Source of the DNA: Kalaharituber pfeilii
Lineage: Eukaryota > Ascomycota > Pezizomycetes > Pezizales > Pezizaceae
Direction of reading: 5' to 3'
DNA length: 64,000 nt
NCBI GenBank assembly: GCA_015179045.1
Contig: WHUZ01000048.1
Span: 186,001 to 250,000, forward strand
This document shows positions 31,751 through 44,935 of this stretch, piece by piece. The stretch's first letter is position 1. The number at the start of each line of letters is the position of its first letter. The notes under the pieces were generated by a model. That model searched no databases and was not told the origin of the DNA. It saw only the letters and a list, made by a program, of their open reading frames with translations. The translations under genes were made by a program, and so were the position numbers.

Positions 31751-33770
31751 TGTGCGCAAGAGCTAGTTAGCCTAGCTGCTTGAAGCTGAGAGTCCAATAA
31801 TATCCAGTTTTCGATATTGATTCAAGTGCCCGTCCAGCCGAAGTTTGGCAACCGGCAGAGAGCAGAACGTTCGGTGCTGATAGGCAAGTGCCGACGTGAG
31901 CAGAATTCGGGGACTGCCAGACAGCTCGTAATTCAAATTCGTGAAAGAAGAGGTCTCGGTTTGCCGCCTGGCTTGCAATTGAGAGGAGGGGAGGTAGCGG
32001 GGGCCGAGGGAGCTAGATGGGGGAATCTTTGCGCTAAATGCCCATGGGCCACTGGCCGATATACAGTGGCCGAGCTGCGTATATATCAGTCGCTATATTG
32101 ATCGGGAATTCAAACGGCAGACTCAGCGAACGACCTCACATAAAAGCAGCACAGTTCAGACGCACAAGCCGAAGGCACTGATGAAAAGAAATGCAAAATC
32201 GGAAGGAAGCAGGGGCCAAGTTCCCTAAAATACAAAACAAAAAAAGGCATCATCAATGGGCGATAACAGGCGGGCCTTTGGGGCTCTTACGTCTAAGTCA
32301 TCTCCTGTCTTTCCGAGAAGGTCATCGCTGAAGGGGCTGGGCAGGCATCTCATCGCGCCTGCCATTACTGGTCGGCTAAAACGGAATTTTGGTCATGGAT
32401 CAGAATGATGCCGGTCTGGCCGCGGCGGGTGCATGTCTGTGATGTTCCAGATTTGCAGCTCCACATAGCTAGTATGCTGCCTACTATCATCTATCTTCCT
32501 TGCAGGTATCTTTAATCTCAGGGGAGCAAGAAGGTCTGCGTGCACACGTGCGATGCATACTATGAAAGCAACAGCTTCGCAATCCAATCGCAGAGGACAT
32601 ATAGTTTTCCAAGGCTCGGCTCACAATGACTGCGTGGAGTGCAGGTACCCAATCACGGTCGCTACATAGGAAAGCGAAGTACCATTCCCCGGGATGGAAA
32701 CAGGCTATCTTGCTGCTAGCCTTCTTAGATCAGATTGTCAAGGTAGCCTTTTACGTGGGCACGTCTGTTGTTTGCTTCAGTCATGAGGTCGTTGTATGCA
32801 TCAAGACTCCCATGGTCAAAGGAGTTATGTCCTTGAGTGGCTATAATTTTTGCGTTGGTGCAAAAACTGGTTAAGCGTTGGTGGAGCCACTAGTGGTCTC
32901 GGAGGTTGTGCTCAGTATCCATCATATCCCCACTGCTCCATGCACCAATTGCAACTTCTCCACTAGAGGCGGCAGGCATTGCAAGTGACACCTTCTGCCT
33001 GTGTTATATGTTTTGTTTCGCTCTTCTTGGACTGTCCTCACCAATATTGTATGCTGTTATTTCCCAACACCTATGGAGATGTAGATAACCAGTGTTTGTT
33101 TTCAGGGTGGCTATGAGCCGCTCGCAGAAAAGAACTACATTTCAACGATAACTGCAAATCTCACTTTATGTTGGGTGCCACCAAGGATCCCAATTGCAGG
33201 GTACCGGGCTTGTATGGACCGGTCGGCAAGTGGGCTAAGGACACCAATTTAAGGCGTGAAGCATGGAAATCAACATGTCAAATCTACTCAATACTCTCCT
33301 ATACTAATCACGAAACAATTTTCTCCTCTACTCTAGATCGTTTACACACAGGACCACTATTCTGAATTCAAATCTTTTTTCAATTGTTTAGGATTGTGTT
33401 GATATCAGCAGCATGTTTTATGTATTGCTGACAAGGATTGTGAATTGAAAGCTTAACCTGAGACAACCGAATCTCCAAAATTCCGACTTGAGTCCTACTG
33501 GATTGATGTTTTGTGGCGGTCGTGCAATGAGAGAGGGTCATGGAAGTCAGTTTGAATCGCTGGACTCTCTACCCCTTTGGTTGGAGGAGAAAACAGGGTC
33601 CAGGTTGTGTGCCTAGGCAAACCTTTCTTGACGCTCTACTACCGGGCTTTAGGCGCTTTACACTGCACTTGAATGCGCGCACGGCTCTCAAACCGAATAT
33701 TAGGGATTGCTTAATTGTCGCAGCATGCAGCTTAGGAGAATCAACTAATGCTTGTGCACTCCTCATACCT
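31751..33770. other. 2-kb region without recognised gene
   Basis: The promoter of the SAT4 gene should lie just above 31750, but no TATA is obvious. Frames at 31817-32101, 32626-32874 and 33540-33818 show no domain. Confidence 0.45.
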
Positions 33771-35124
33771 ACGGCAACGCATAGGGATAAAAGTGCAGGA
33801 AGATTTTTGCAACGGTAGCATCCACTATCCCCATGCATTTATTTTTTGCACTAGACAAATATCCACTGATTGATCGTCTGTATTTTTTTATCCTCAAATA
33901 TAAATACAATACACCGTACTAGTAATTATTTTATTGCAAACTTTTGCATTTGCATTCTCGCGACTCAAGTATAAGCTAACAACTGCATATGCACTATACT
34001 GTACGCAATGCCCATTGGGCAGAAAGGTATTATGGTGGTGGTATGTGCGACACCAGATATTTGCTGCAGTGGGTATGAGTGGTAGTGTATGAGTGACAGC
34101 GAGTGTGAGTACCGGCAGCTGGTATGAGTTATGGCAGGTTTTGAGTGACGGCTGGTAAGAATAACAGCAATAATATCAAGACTGTTGTAGAAGTGGCAGT
34201 GCTATCGTATCAATTATCAATTAACAGAAAAGCTCTGAAAGGCAATAATTATTGATAGTAGTACGAGATGAACATACTGGAATAATAGCAGCATAGTAAA
34301 TAGTGCACTGAAATTGGAGCTCTTTTCAATGAGCTCCCTGCTAGCTACTCAACTGGGTTGAGAATACCTGTCTGACTATATATGCTGAGTTGGCCAAGAT
34401 AGTATAGCTCAACTTATTAGAGATATTCTCATACTCTTGATGGGGTAGTTTACTCTTACTCTTCTATCAATATAAATAGTCATAGTACTGTATATCTGAT
34501 ATAACGGACTTTTGGCAAGCACAGAGAATTGCAGTCCATTAGGTTAAAAAGAGACCTGACTAGCAAGATCCACTAGTCCTCTGTGCAACTCACAACTGCG
34601 ACCTTCATGTACGATCATCCTAATCACATGCATGCACTCAGCGCATATTCAACTACGTACTGCCCTCATATGAGTGTTGTGCACTCCACTCAGCACTTGT
34701 GCTGGGTGAGCCTTAATATCTAATAGATATTTGTATGGTCCGCTCAGCAGCGTGCTGACTGGACCGTAACAGTATGCCATAAAAGGTTACAGGTCACCAT
34801 AATCATAGTAGGTAGACCGTAGGTAGAGTGTCAGTGAGTGCTGCATGCATATAATATTCAAGTATAATAGCAATAAGTATTACTATAAGTAACTCTCTAC
34901 AGTTACTACTCTATTGTTCTCGTGCCTAGATAGCAACCCTGTAACTTCATTGCGTAGTCCACAATTACGGTGGAGAGCAATGTCAAGATAATCTCGTACA
35001 AGATTGGCAAAAAAATATTGATCACCACTTGTCCTTGTCTAGCGATAAGAATAAATGCGTGGGTGTTGTGGGTGCTACTGTTACAAAAAAAATTATCTGC
35101 ACTTTCCTCTCTATGCATTGCTAT
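33771..35124. mobile_element. long-TIR non-autonomous element, copy A (1.35 kb)
   Basis: The left end ACGGCAACGCATAGGGATAA and the right end CTCTATGCATTGCTAT are inverted repeats. Similarity continues inward for about 100 bp (GTGCAGGAAGATTTTTGCAAC and its counterpart). Subterminal degenerate repeats like GGTATGAGTG fill 34060-34150. A related copy in inverted orientation lies at 50050-52003. No transposase frame and no convincing target duplication were found. Long TIRs suggest a Mutator- or hAT-derived non-autonomous family, not proven. Confidence 0.7.
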
Positions 35125-36528
35125 ACTTATTATACAGAAATTGTGCACAAGACCATCCGAGCTACTACGATTTACTGTACTTTTAGAACTTGTAACATAA
35201 CAGCATAGTTTTTAGATTTTGTGTATTTTATTTTATTTTATTTATTTTATTGTTTATTTATTTATATATTTATTTTTTCAATTTGTGTTTTTGTTTGGAC
35301 GACACATGTTACATACTACCATTGTGTCGCGACTCTCAATGCTATCAAAGGTGCGTATGTGTGCCGGGCAATTCGTAACAAACACCACTGGTCCGGGTGC
35401 TCAGTAGCACTACGGCTCATGACTGGCCCGGACCATTCACAAGACGCGTACTTGTACTCTACAACATTGTATTGACCTTTTTTCAATGCAGAACCTAATA
35501 TCATAGAACAGGTTAGTCACTAGATTGTTGCGGTTGCCACATTACGATACTTGAAATTTTATTTAACTCTTCAGAGTATTTGTTTATTTACACGTTTATT
35601 TCCTCATATACTCTCTTATCCTTTGGCAGTTATATAATATTTTTGAATTCTCATTTATACATGTATATTTTAGTATGATTCTCCACAATTTGCTATAGAG
35701 AAGTATTTCACTGGAATGGGATTTTCGCTGAAGAGGGTTCCGCATTTCTAACAGCGGTTTGGTTGGGTTCGAAGTTAACTGTAGAGTACGCATGTAGTGG
35801 GCGTGTAGTGCCTTGACTATAGTGACTTGGGACTCTGTCTCCATTTGCTCTACTCGAGGGCACGATTTCCGGAGGAATCCCTGTCCGAGAATTGCCAGGG
35901 CCACCGCCCCTCTAGCAATACTGGACCCTCAGCTTATGTAGGGTGGTGATGTGGTGACACGCAATATCGAGGCTTATTGATACAAGATATGTAAGTACCT
36001 AATGACATTGGAGAGCAGGACGTGTCATTTTGAGAAATTCTCGCTTGAGTCTATAGAAATCACCGAGATTTCAGCGTTCAAACGACCGCAATGCAAGTAA
36101 GCATGCATATTGAAACCTTGCGGTCAATAAAGCGGACAATTGCATTCAATTGATGGCAGTAGACATGAACGGAATTGCAGATACTTTGCATACCCTTTCA
36201 CAAAATACAAGGCTGAAGCCGTGCGGGAAACTTTGGTGAAAGCGCTATCATAGCATTCAAGCGCTTGCTTATGAGCTCTTACGTCAGAACCCAACATTTG
36301 GACCCCTATTTTGATAACACACGTCAATGGCTATCATACTAGATGAAACATTAATAAACTCGAGTACTTTGGGAATACCCATTGCAGTAAAACTGCATGT
36401 TGAAGGAGGTTTATCGACCAATGAGGTACATGATTATCTACGACAATCATACCAAGAATAGTCTAGGGCTGATGTGGATCTCATCTGGCAGCAGTCCATG
36501 GTAGTTGTAAGCGGAGCCACACCTTTTA
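35125..36528. other. region without recognised gene
   Basis: A T/A-rich tract (35221-35280, TTTTA/TTTAT units) and a GTCCGG/CCGGAC imperfect palindrome at 35390-35446 were seen. Minus frames at 35596-35904 and 36124-36327 have no domain. Confidence 0.45.
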
Positions 36529-36862
36529 CAGTGCGTAGGCAAAAGTCTTCGGGATTATGCAGTATAAGGAAAAGCAAGACATGCATCTAAGTGGACCCTC
36601 CTTGCATCTCTTTTTTTCAGTACTGTCCGAAAAATCACTAAAAAATCAATAAAGTACCTAAAGAATTGCAAAAAAAATGTTAGAGCACATGAATGGGTAT
36701 CACAGAAGCTGTATCCTTTCTCAGAATTCAAAGGAGTACTTTTGGTTGAGTTGTTGTGTTTTCCAAAGGGGGGTCCTCTTGGATGCATGCTCGTGACTCC
36801 AAGGTTTGGTAAAACGCTTTTCCTTATACTACATAGTCCCGAAGACTTTTGCCTACGCACTG
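36529..36862. mobile_element. MITE family 2 ('CAGTGCGTAGGCAAAAG'), copy 1, 334 bp
   Basis: CAGTGCGTAGGCAAAAGTCT... begins after TA, and the complement ...AGACTTTTGCCTACGCACTG ends before TA. TIRs are about 27 bp. The internal sequence matches the copy at 50740-51055. TA target and 'GGCAAAAGT' ends are typical of Tc1/mariner derivatives. Confidence 0.9.
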
Positions 36863-36876
36863 TAATATCTTGTTTA

Positions 36877-37032
36877 CTGTATCGGACGGTTCAATGGGAC
36901 TAAATTTACATACAAAATTACCAATGCGCGCCTTGGCCTCAACAGCCTTTTGCTTGAATTCTGAACAGATTTTGCCAACTTAGGGTTAGCTGTCCCATTG
37001 AACCGTCTGCCCCATTGAACCATCCGACACAG
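36877..37032. mobile_element. MITE family 3, copy 2, 156 bp
   Basis: CTGTATCGGACGGTTCAATG... after TA, ending ...CATCCGACACAG before TA. It is inverted relative to the copy at 21621 and lies 14 bp from the preceding MITE. Confidence 0.85.
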
Positions 37033-38281
37033 TATGATAGCATAGTTGAAAATGCACTTGCGATTCCTACATGGGTCTTGCGGGAATCCTGTACATCAAC
37101 TGCAGAGCACTGAGTTCAGTATCTAAGCAGGTATCATTTGTTATACCCCTTTTCTTGCCATTCCTTTCATCTCCAATGGAATTGGATGCGTTCACGAAGC
37201 TTTATAACCAACTGAATTGATTACAGAACAGGTTGCCACGGCTCTGTTCACTCGGACATTACCATACTAGTCTGCAAATGGCTTCCGATTATTGAACCTA
37301 CTACGGTGCCTACCTCTCTGGCTCTTCACAACCTACACCAGAGGTAGAAAGGATTGAGGCACTCAGGGGTTTCTCAAACCACTAAAGGGTCTGCACCTTC
37401 CATACATGGGAATAACATACTCGACATGAGATGTTTCTTTCTTTGCCGCATGTGAATTGATCGACATCTTCCTTGTCTACCGGGCAAGGTTGAGTACTCG
37501 TTACCGGCATTTGGTGATGAAGGTGGGGGCCAAGTTATAGGCCGTGCGAGCGATCTGTGAGCAGATGAGGCTAAGGTCTGTACCTGACTTTGGGAGCAAA
37601 ATTGTACCCATCAGTAGCAATATCCATCCCCGATCCGGTATACTTTTCTCGCACAACCATAACAGCCTCACCTGCATCACTAAATGCCAGTAGCGAGTAC
37701 TAGTAGTTGCAGCGTTTGACCGTTCGACAGACTGGGCGATGGGACGCTATGCTTAAATCGGCTGAGTCCACTCAGAATTAAAGTACTGTAATATAAATCG
37801 TTGTTGGGCCCTGACAATTTTCTATGTAAATTTAGCGTGTATCATCAAGCGGTCAGTCACATCGAACGGTCAGATGATGTACCATTCTAATGCAACCAAC
37901 ACTTTGCATATTATCCGCCACACTGCGGTAATCTGGCACAGCACTTCAATCTTACTTGATAAATCCGGATTTGTTCGGTAGTTAATAAATAAAAAACTGA
38001 ATAAAATCCAGGCTTTGCTTGTAACCCCAATAAGGGGAAGACAAGGGTGGTGAGCCGTCTGGTCGAAAGCTCCAGCCAGTCTACGGATTCGCCCCTTGTA
38101 GAGTACTGAAATCTATTCACGACAGCTCCTCATTTTCTGTATAAAAAAAAGACCATTATCTTCTGTGTTTCTCTGTGTATTTGGTCACATTACACTCTAA
38201 TCTTGATATTGCTGATTTGCGTTTTTTTACCTCATACCTGGGATACGCTGAGATATAGTTTCAATTCCTCTCATTTGAACA
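37033..38281. other. upstream region of the monooxygenase, MITE relic
   Basis: GTAAATTTAGCGTGTATCAT...GAACGGTCAGATGATGTA near 37825-37880 is a decayed family-3 MITE. The minus frame 38120-37911 shows no domain. The monooxygenase promoter presumably lies in the last few hundred bases; no TATA is certain. Confidence 0.45.
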
Positions 38282-40305
38282 ATGAGCACTCAGAATGGAA
38301 CAGAGCAGGTGGATCTGGTGGTTATAGGAGCAGGTAAGTAATTTTTTTTTGACAGCTTTTCCTCTCAATGCGGTTCCTTGTTCTGCGGTGGTTTGCAGGT
38401 AACCTGCGAGATCTTCTGGGAAATCGGAATTGGGAGAAGGGGAATCGGAAAAGTGAGGAAGCAAGGGCATAGATGGGATTTGTCTGTGCATAGGCTGACA
38501 AAGAAATCACTTTACAGGATGGCATGGTCTTATGGCAGCTAAAACCTACTTGGAGGTTAACTCCTCCGCCAACATCCTCATTCTCGATAAATCTCAAACT
38601 ATAGGAGGTGTTTGGGCAGAGCACCGACTGTATCCTGGGCTCAAGACCAACAATATGCTCGGCACATACGAATTCTCAGACTTCCCTATGACAGGAGAGA
38701 ATGCGTTTGGTGTAAAGCCCGGCGAGCATATCCCCGGTCACATTGTCCATGCGTATCTCAAAAAATTTGCTCAGGAGTTTGGGATATACCAGCGATGCCG
38801 ATTTAGTGAAGAAGTTCAAAGCGCCCAGAAGTTGGATTCCGAAGTTGAGAAGGGATCTGCGGGCGGATGGCTTCTGAACGTCCACCGGGTGAGCCAGCAG
38901 GACGAGTTGAAGAAATACTATATACTTAAGACGAAAAAACTAGTTGTTGCGACAGGACTGACATCGGAGCCATTCCTGCCCACATTTTCCGGGGCGGAAA
39001 AGTTCGAGGCACCTATCATCCATTGCGGAGACCTCTTACAGCACTCAGAGAACCTTTTCACGACGGCCAAAAATGTTGCAATATTTGGAGGGACCAAGTC
39101 AGCCTGGGATGCTGCTTACGCTTTTGCTACAAGGGATATCCACGTAGACTGGATAATCCGTGAATCCGGTCATGGACCTTGCTGGATGGCACCACCATAT
39201 GTTACACCGTTGAAAAAAATGGCTTGAAAAGCTTGTCACGACGAGGTTCCTCACCTGGTTCAGCCCTTGCGTGTGGGGTGAAGCCGATGGATTCAAAGGA
39301 GTGAGAAACTTTCTCCATGGAACTGCGTTTGGAAGGGCTATTGTCAACGAGTTTTGGGGGGTGCTAGCTAGTGATGTGATTGAACTCAATCAATACGATA
39401 AGCACCCTGAGACTGCAAAGCTGAAACCATGGGTGGATGCCTTCTGGGTCGCGTCGGGATTGAGTATCCTGAATTACCCAAGCAACTTCTTTGATTTGGT
39501 CAAGGAAGGCAAGATCACTGTGCATGTGGGTGATGTTGCCCAGTTGTGTCAGAAGGCGGTACACATTTCATCGATCAAGGATACTAGCACTACAATCACA
39601 GCTGATGCCCTCTTGTGCTCCACCGGATGGAAATTCGCACATCCCCTCAGCTTCCTTGATTCTGATGGAAAGGCCCTTGACCCCTCCTTCGTTGGCCTTC
39701 CATATCGCAGCGAGGTACCGGACAATGAAGACGACCTTATCGCTGAAGCGGATAAGGAGATCTTCTCCCGCTTCCCCCGCCTTAAAAATCAACCTGCTCT
39801 AAACCCCTCCCTCAAACCCCTCCGGGAGTCTACCGACGAGGACCCAAACCGTCCTTTCACCTTGTACCGTTTCATGATCCCCCCCGCATTCCTCAAAGAC
39901 CGCACTCTCGCTTTCAGCGGCATGCTGCAAACCGTCTGCACTCCTATGGTCTCTCAGGTGCAGGCACTTTGGGTTGCTGCCTATCTCAACGGGGGGTTAC
40001 AACTCGGTAAGGACATGGAGAAAGCGAATCGAGAGACAATCCTGCACACCCGGTTTGGGAGGTGGAGGTATCCTGGTGGGTATGGAGCACGGTACCCGGA
40101 CTTTGCGTTCGATACGGTGCCGTATGTTGACTTGTTATTGGGAGATTTGGGGCTGAGTGGGCGGAGGAAAAGGGGGTTATTGAAGGAGTGTTTTGAGTCG
40201 TATGGGATGGGGGATTATGTGGGGTTGGTGAGAGAGTGGAAAGTAAAGAAGGGAATGCAGGAAGAGGATGGAGAAGCGCAGAAGAAAGAAGAGGGCCACA
40301 ATTGA
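38282..40305 (+). CDS. FAD-dependent monooxygenase-like oxidoreductase with one frameshift
   Basis: Exon 1 is 38282-38333 (GTAAGT donor), the intron ends TTTACAG at 38517, and exon 2 runs 38518-40305. The FAD-binding motif 'VVIGAGWHGLMAAK' (GxGxxG, residues 16-21) is split by the intron in frame. 'IGGVWAEHRLYPGLKTN' matches the GGxW segment of flavin monooxygenases. The FMO-like signature region is 'FSGAEKFEAPIIHCGDL', and a second nucleotide-binding motif is 'NVAIFGGTKSAWDAAY'. The product probably oxygenates a small molecule using NAD(P)H; the substrate is unknown. At 39213-39219 a run of seven A shifts the frame. With six A the reading would continue to 40305 and give 612 residues, a normal length. 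So this is either a recent pseudogene or a sequencing error in a homopolymer. No clustered biosynthetic genes are nearby. Confidence 0.8.
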
Positions 40306-41644
40306 ATTTGGGGCTCGAAGAAAGAATTTGGAAGTGGAAGTAAGAGTTGGATGCTACGATTTTTTTTTTTTTTTTTGAATTTCTGAGAGCCCAAATTTGA
40401 CATTTTTTTCCGATGTACTTTTTTTTCTTTGGTCGGGGGAACTTTTTATTAATATCCAGCTTTAGTAGTAGATCACACTCGATTTGAAGGTTCGGGAAGG
40501 GTTAATATTGGAATGTGGGACATGTTCGGGCCAGATCTATATGGGTTGGGTTTGGATGATATGAATATATGAAAGAAAGATATCGATACCGCTTGATCAA
40601 TTGAAGCTGATGGAAATGGCAAATGGTTTCACTTTCTAGACACTTGCCATATGTGAGTGTAATAACCAAGTCAACCGCTAGATCTTTGAATATAAATATA
40701 TTCCACGCCGGTATGCCCTCGTGCACACGACACCTAGCTTACGATATACCAAATATACTGTTTTATAATTTCGGAACGTCTTCTAAACGCGACAAAGAGA
40801 TGGGGGAAGCTCTACGGTTAATTATATAGATTTAGTCAGCTCGACAGGTGTCCAAATCTTATATGGAACATGGCATAGATGGAGGTAGTAGAGTATTCTT
40901 CTTATATAGGATATATATAGATACGTTCATAGAGAGAATCGCTATAGAGTATGTAAGCATACCAGTGGTTTAGTTTATTCAGTTTGTATATATATCTATA
41001 GCACTGAAATAACTTTTGGCGGTTAGCTGGACAGAAATATGTAGTGGTGGCGGGGTAATAGCCGGTGGGAGGTTTGAGGTTATGCATAATTGGAAGGAAG
41101 GAACGCATGGTTGCTGTCAGATCGATTCGGAATCTACCCGGTAGGAGTGGGGACGGGATGACGGCCAAGTAGAAAGCTGAGTCTACGCTCTGCGGGGCTC
41201 AGTAGTACGTGGGGGGCGAGGGAAATTAAAGGTATAGAAAGGACAGGGAAGTTTAGTGGCTGAAGCGAAAGCGGCGAGGTCAGCAATGACGACATTAGAA
41301 ATTACTAAATCAACCTTGTTTTGGTGATGTGGATCATATTCTATTTGGAAGGGGAGATAAAAAGAACTAAAAATATTTTTTAAAAAAGAAAATATTTCGG
41401 CTATGTTGGATAAGTTATTTGCAAGCAGATATTTAGTTTGGAAGCATACCAAAGAAGGGAGAAAAAGAAACGGAGTTGGACATTTAAGTAACCAAACCAA
41501 CATTTTACTAAGAAAACATGTCATACAGTAGTTACTAAGTACCGTAGTAGTTACTAGTCCTGGTGCATCGGAGTTAAAAGCGGTCCGTACTTGTCATAAT
41601 TACTTGCTTCATTGCATGCAAGCGGGCAAGCGTGCATATTAATA
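40306..41644. other. intergenic, AT-rich
   Basis: T-run at 40361-40376. Minus frames (40403-40215, 41168-40902, 41524-41183) show no domain. The region around 40910-41000 is rich in TATATA. Confidence 0.45.
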
Positions 41645-41777
41645 ATTCGAGTCTATAATGAAGGCCAAGAATCCGACCAATTTTCTTCACCTGTGTATGT
41701 AGACAAAGAAGCTCGCCCATCCCTTCACTATACCAGGTTTTCACTAAAAAGAGGTTCATTTTAGCCAGGGTCACCTG
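41645..41777. mobile_element. MITE family 1, copy 2
   Basis: CTATAATGAAGGCCAAGAAT near the left end and AGGTTCATTTTAGCCAGGG...TCACCTG at the right end match the copy at 12692. The left TIR tip is degraded. Confidence 0.75.
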
Positions 41778-44276
41778 TACCTGGTGTACTAGGTGCACCC
41801 TCCTGCTCCCCACCCCCTCTTGCGCCGCTTTCCGATACTTACCTTCCTCATCTATGCCTACATATATACGCCCTCAATAATATCGATCATGGTTGATGTG
41901 AAAAACTGCTCAAAAAATGCTAACCGGAGATGTATTCAAACATGCCATATACTCGTGTTGTGCAAATTCAGATATTAATGGCAGCAACAACCCCCCCCCC
42001 CCCTTTTTTTTTTTTTTTTACTCCGACTGAATGATGCCTAACAATTCACCTAATGCCTTCTGTTCGCCATTGTATGCAGTTAATTTACATGCTCACGCGA
42101 CCCTTGTGTCGCAGCAACGGAGGGTTCATCTTGGCACTCGTGTATTCACCGCTCGAAAATATTTGAAAATATGAAATAGGATAGATAAAGAAGTATTCAA
42201 CCTAGGAAAAATAAAAAATCTCTACATGGAGAGCTAAGCTACTGAATAGTGAATTTTTAGTTTAGAAAGTTGCTGTTCTCTACTTTTTTTTGTCAACAGC
42301 GTGACTGAAGGATCAGCCGTAGCAACGACCGCACCTGCCCTTTTAGCTATGCAACATTAGAGGTACTTAGACCTACATTTTAGTTTCTGGATTCTGTGAA
42401 AATTGAATTTTGGGCCAATTTCTGATAAAAATAATCTTCACAGAACAAAAGTTTCCAATCGAGATCTTCTATAGAAGCTGGGATGAGGCACACCGAAACT
42501 GGTGACCAGATCAAAAGGTGAGATCTCACACTAAGCTTGAAGCAAGTCAATTACCGTGCCATATCTAGCTCCTGTAGTTATGTCACATCGCTCCCCATCA
42601 CTAGCTGGTACGCTTGCTGTCAGTCTGGTGGAACTGGTCGACCGGATATTCCGCCCCATTATTATCTTGGTTCGAAATATCCAAAATCTCCGACTGATAC
42701 CCAGCCGTGGAAACCGAAATCGCCCTTCAAAGTCCGAAAAATCCGAAAACCCTAGGTCTGGGTACTCCTAGCATTGACATGGCTCTACAAAATTGCTGGC
42801 GCAAGCGTTTGAAAATCAAGTACCAAGAAAAAAAAAAGTGTTTCACGAAGTCTTCTGGACAGTGATTTGTATATACATGTGCATACCTATTACACGAGTA
42901 ATGCTGAAATGCATGGGCGGCAGCAGCAAAATATTCATCTGCTGATACTACTGCCAACAACGGTGATATCATAATGACAAAGAATACCTATAGAAGTCCG
43001 AGGAGATGGTCGATATGCATAATCGTAAAGTATGGGATAGGGTATTGTGGGGGTTATCTGTTGGCGGCATGCACGTCCATTTACCAGGATATTGCGGATA
43101 TTGCGCACTTTCCGGATGCCACAACAAAAATTACTATGAGTGCAAATGACCCTCAAGTGGGGCTCAAACTGAAACCAGAACATTGGAGAATACATCAAAG
43201 TACCCTCCGCACATTTTTCTACGCTTATTTGTCAGTCACATACAAGTGATTGACCTATTTGGATATATTACAAAAATCCTTTGCTGGCCATACCTTCAGT
43301 TACCATGTGGTCAATGATCCTAACCCTGAGGTTTTTTTACTGATCTTAATGTATACTCTGTTGCCTATTTCTGCAATTATAGGATGTTCGGTGGTGGTGC
43401 TTGGGCTAATATGTAGAGAATGGCATTGTGTGATATTGAAGCATATATTTTTTGCCCCCGCAAATGCACAGAAATCCTAGATTATTATGCAGTGTAAAAG
43501 CATTGTGTATAGACTCTCTAAAGCTATAAAATAAAAACACGATATAATAAAGTATCATATTTTCTGGATTGCTGGAAGCACTGGTTATAGATTTAGATAT
43601 TACACGGCCACTTCGAGTGGGGGAGGTGCGGAGGGGTGCAGCGACGGGCGTATTAATAAGTATATATGTATATTAGATATACTAGTAAATAATATATACG
43701 ATATAATGAACAGCAATAACCACCACCCACAGGTGCGAGCACCATAGACCTACATAGAGAACAGGAGAGTATCTCTAGTAGGCTTTATGTCTAAAATCCA
43801 CCCCAGTAGCACTCAATAGCCCAAATCCGTCAGCTTGCTGCCAGCAGTTCAGAAAATACTTTATTATATACGTGTTTTCTATTTTATACCTTTAGGGAGT
43901 CTTCACACAATGCTTTCTACACTGCAGAATAACCTAGCATTTTCTGTTCATATGCACAAGTCGAAGTTGTATGCTTCAATATGACAATTACCCAAATAGT
44001 GTCAATCACTTATATGCTACTAAATAAGCCTTAAAAAAAAAAAAATGTGTTGAGGATACTTTCACGTATTCTTTCACGTATTCTCTCCCATGCTCTGGCT
44101 TCAATTTGAGCCCCACTAGAGGGTCATGTGCACTCATAGTGATTTTTTTAATACTCTGGCATCCGGAAAGGTGCGCGATATCCGCCGGTAGCGCATGCTA
44201 GTAACCCACTCACCGGCACTTACCCTGTAAAAGTAGAGTACTGTTGCCCCTCGGCACTTACGCAGCTTTCTAGGAC
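41778..44276. other. 2.5-kb region without recognised gene
   Basis: A homopolymer pair of about 14 C followed by about 17 T lies at 41987-42019. Overlapping frames at 42537-42771 and 42974-43249 have no domain. AT-rich low-complexity sequence lies at 43650-43700. No gene was seen. Confidence 0.45.
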
Positions 44277-44352
44277 AGGCCACCCTGGCTATAATGAAGG
44301 CCAAGAATCTGACCAGTTTTCTTCCAGTTTTCACTATAGTGAGGGGTCACGT
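44277..44352. mobile_element. MITE family 1, internally deleted copy
   Basis: CACCCTGGCTATAATGAAGG at the left and TTCACTATAGTGAGGGGTCA at the right; the middle of the family is missing. Confidence 0.6.
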
Positions 44353-44814
44353 GCTGGCCCCAAGGTAGGCAGGGGGTGAAAGAAAAATTGCCGAATGCGG
44401 AAATTTTCAGTGTATGATATTCAGATCTCAAGTGTGAATTCAGTTCCTTACCGAACTGCCAATATCATGTCTTCTCGACACCTCTTTGGATGCCCAGCTG
44501 TAGAGAAATAGAAGATATGTCATGCTCGCCAGGAAGTGGGACAATGCCCAGGAGAGATGACTTCCGAAGACTTATGCATATTATTTCCTGATGACAAGCT
44601 AATGGCATTATCTTCAATGCCTATGATATTGAAGCAGTCAGATACACTAAAAGTTTTTTTTTTTCTTTTTTGTATTCAGATATCTTGAATTAAATTACCA
44701 CTCTTCTAAGCCAATTACATAAGGTAGTACTAAGGCCACTCCCCGGTATTTCACTATATCATAGCAAGTAAACTTTACATGTAGCTAAATTAATTAGCCT
44801 GAAAAGCTCTTCAC
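44353..44814. other. intergenic
   Basis: No gene. A T-rich run lies at 44654-44671. Confidence 0.4.
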
Positions 44815-44935
44815 TTTCACTATAGCGCTTCTTTTCACTATAGCTAGGGCGTTTTAGCTGGGTGCGCAATCGATCCCACCCATTACTTCACCAGGATTTC
44901 ACTATTAAGAGTTTCATTATAGTCAGGGTCACCTG
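44815..44935. mobile_element. MITE family 1, 3' part
   Basis: CACTATAGC motifs lead to GTTTCATTATAGTCAGGGTC and ACCTG at the right end. The left end is unclear. Confidence 0.6.

Noticed and set aside
34060..34150. Possible CRISPR-like spaced repeats (GGTATGAGTG)
   Set aside because: Units are degenerate and unevenly spaced, lie inside a transposon, and the genome is eukaryotic.
41987..42019. Run of C followed by run of T
   Set aside because: Could be biological or an assembly artefact. No element or gene can be tied to it.
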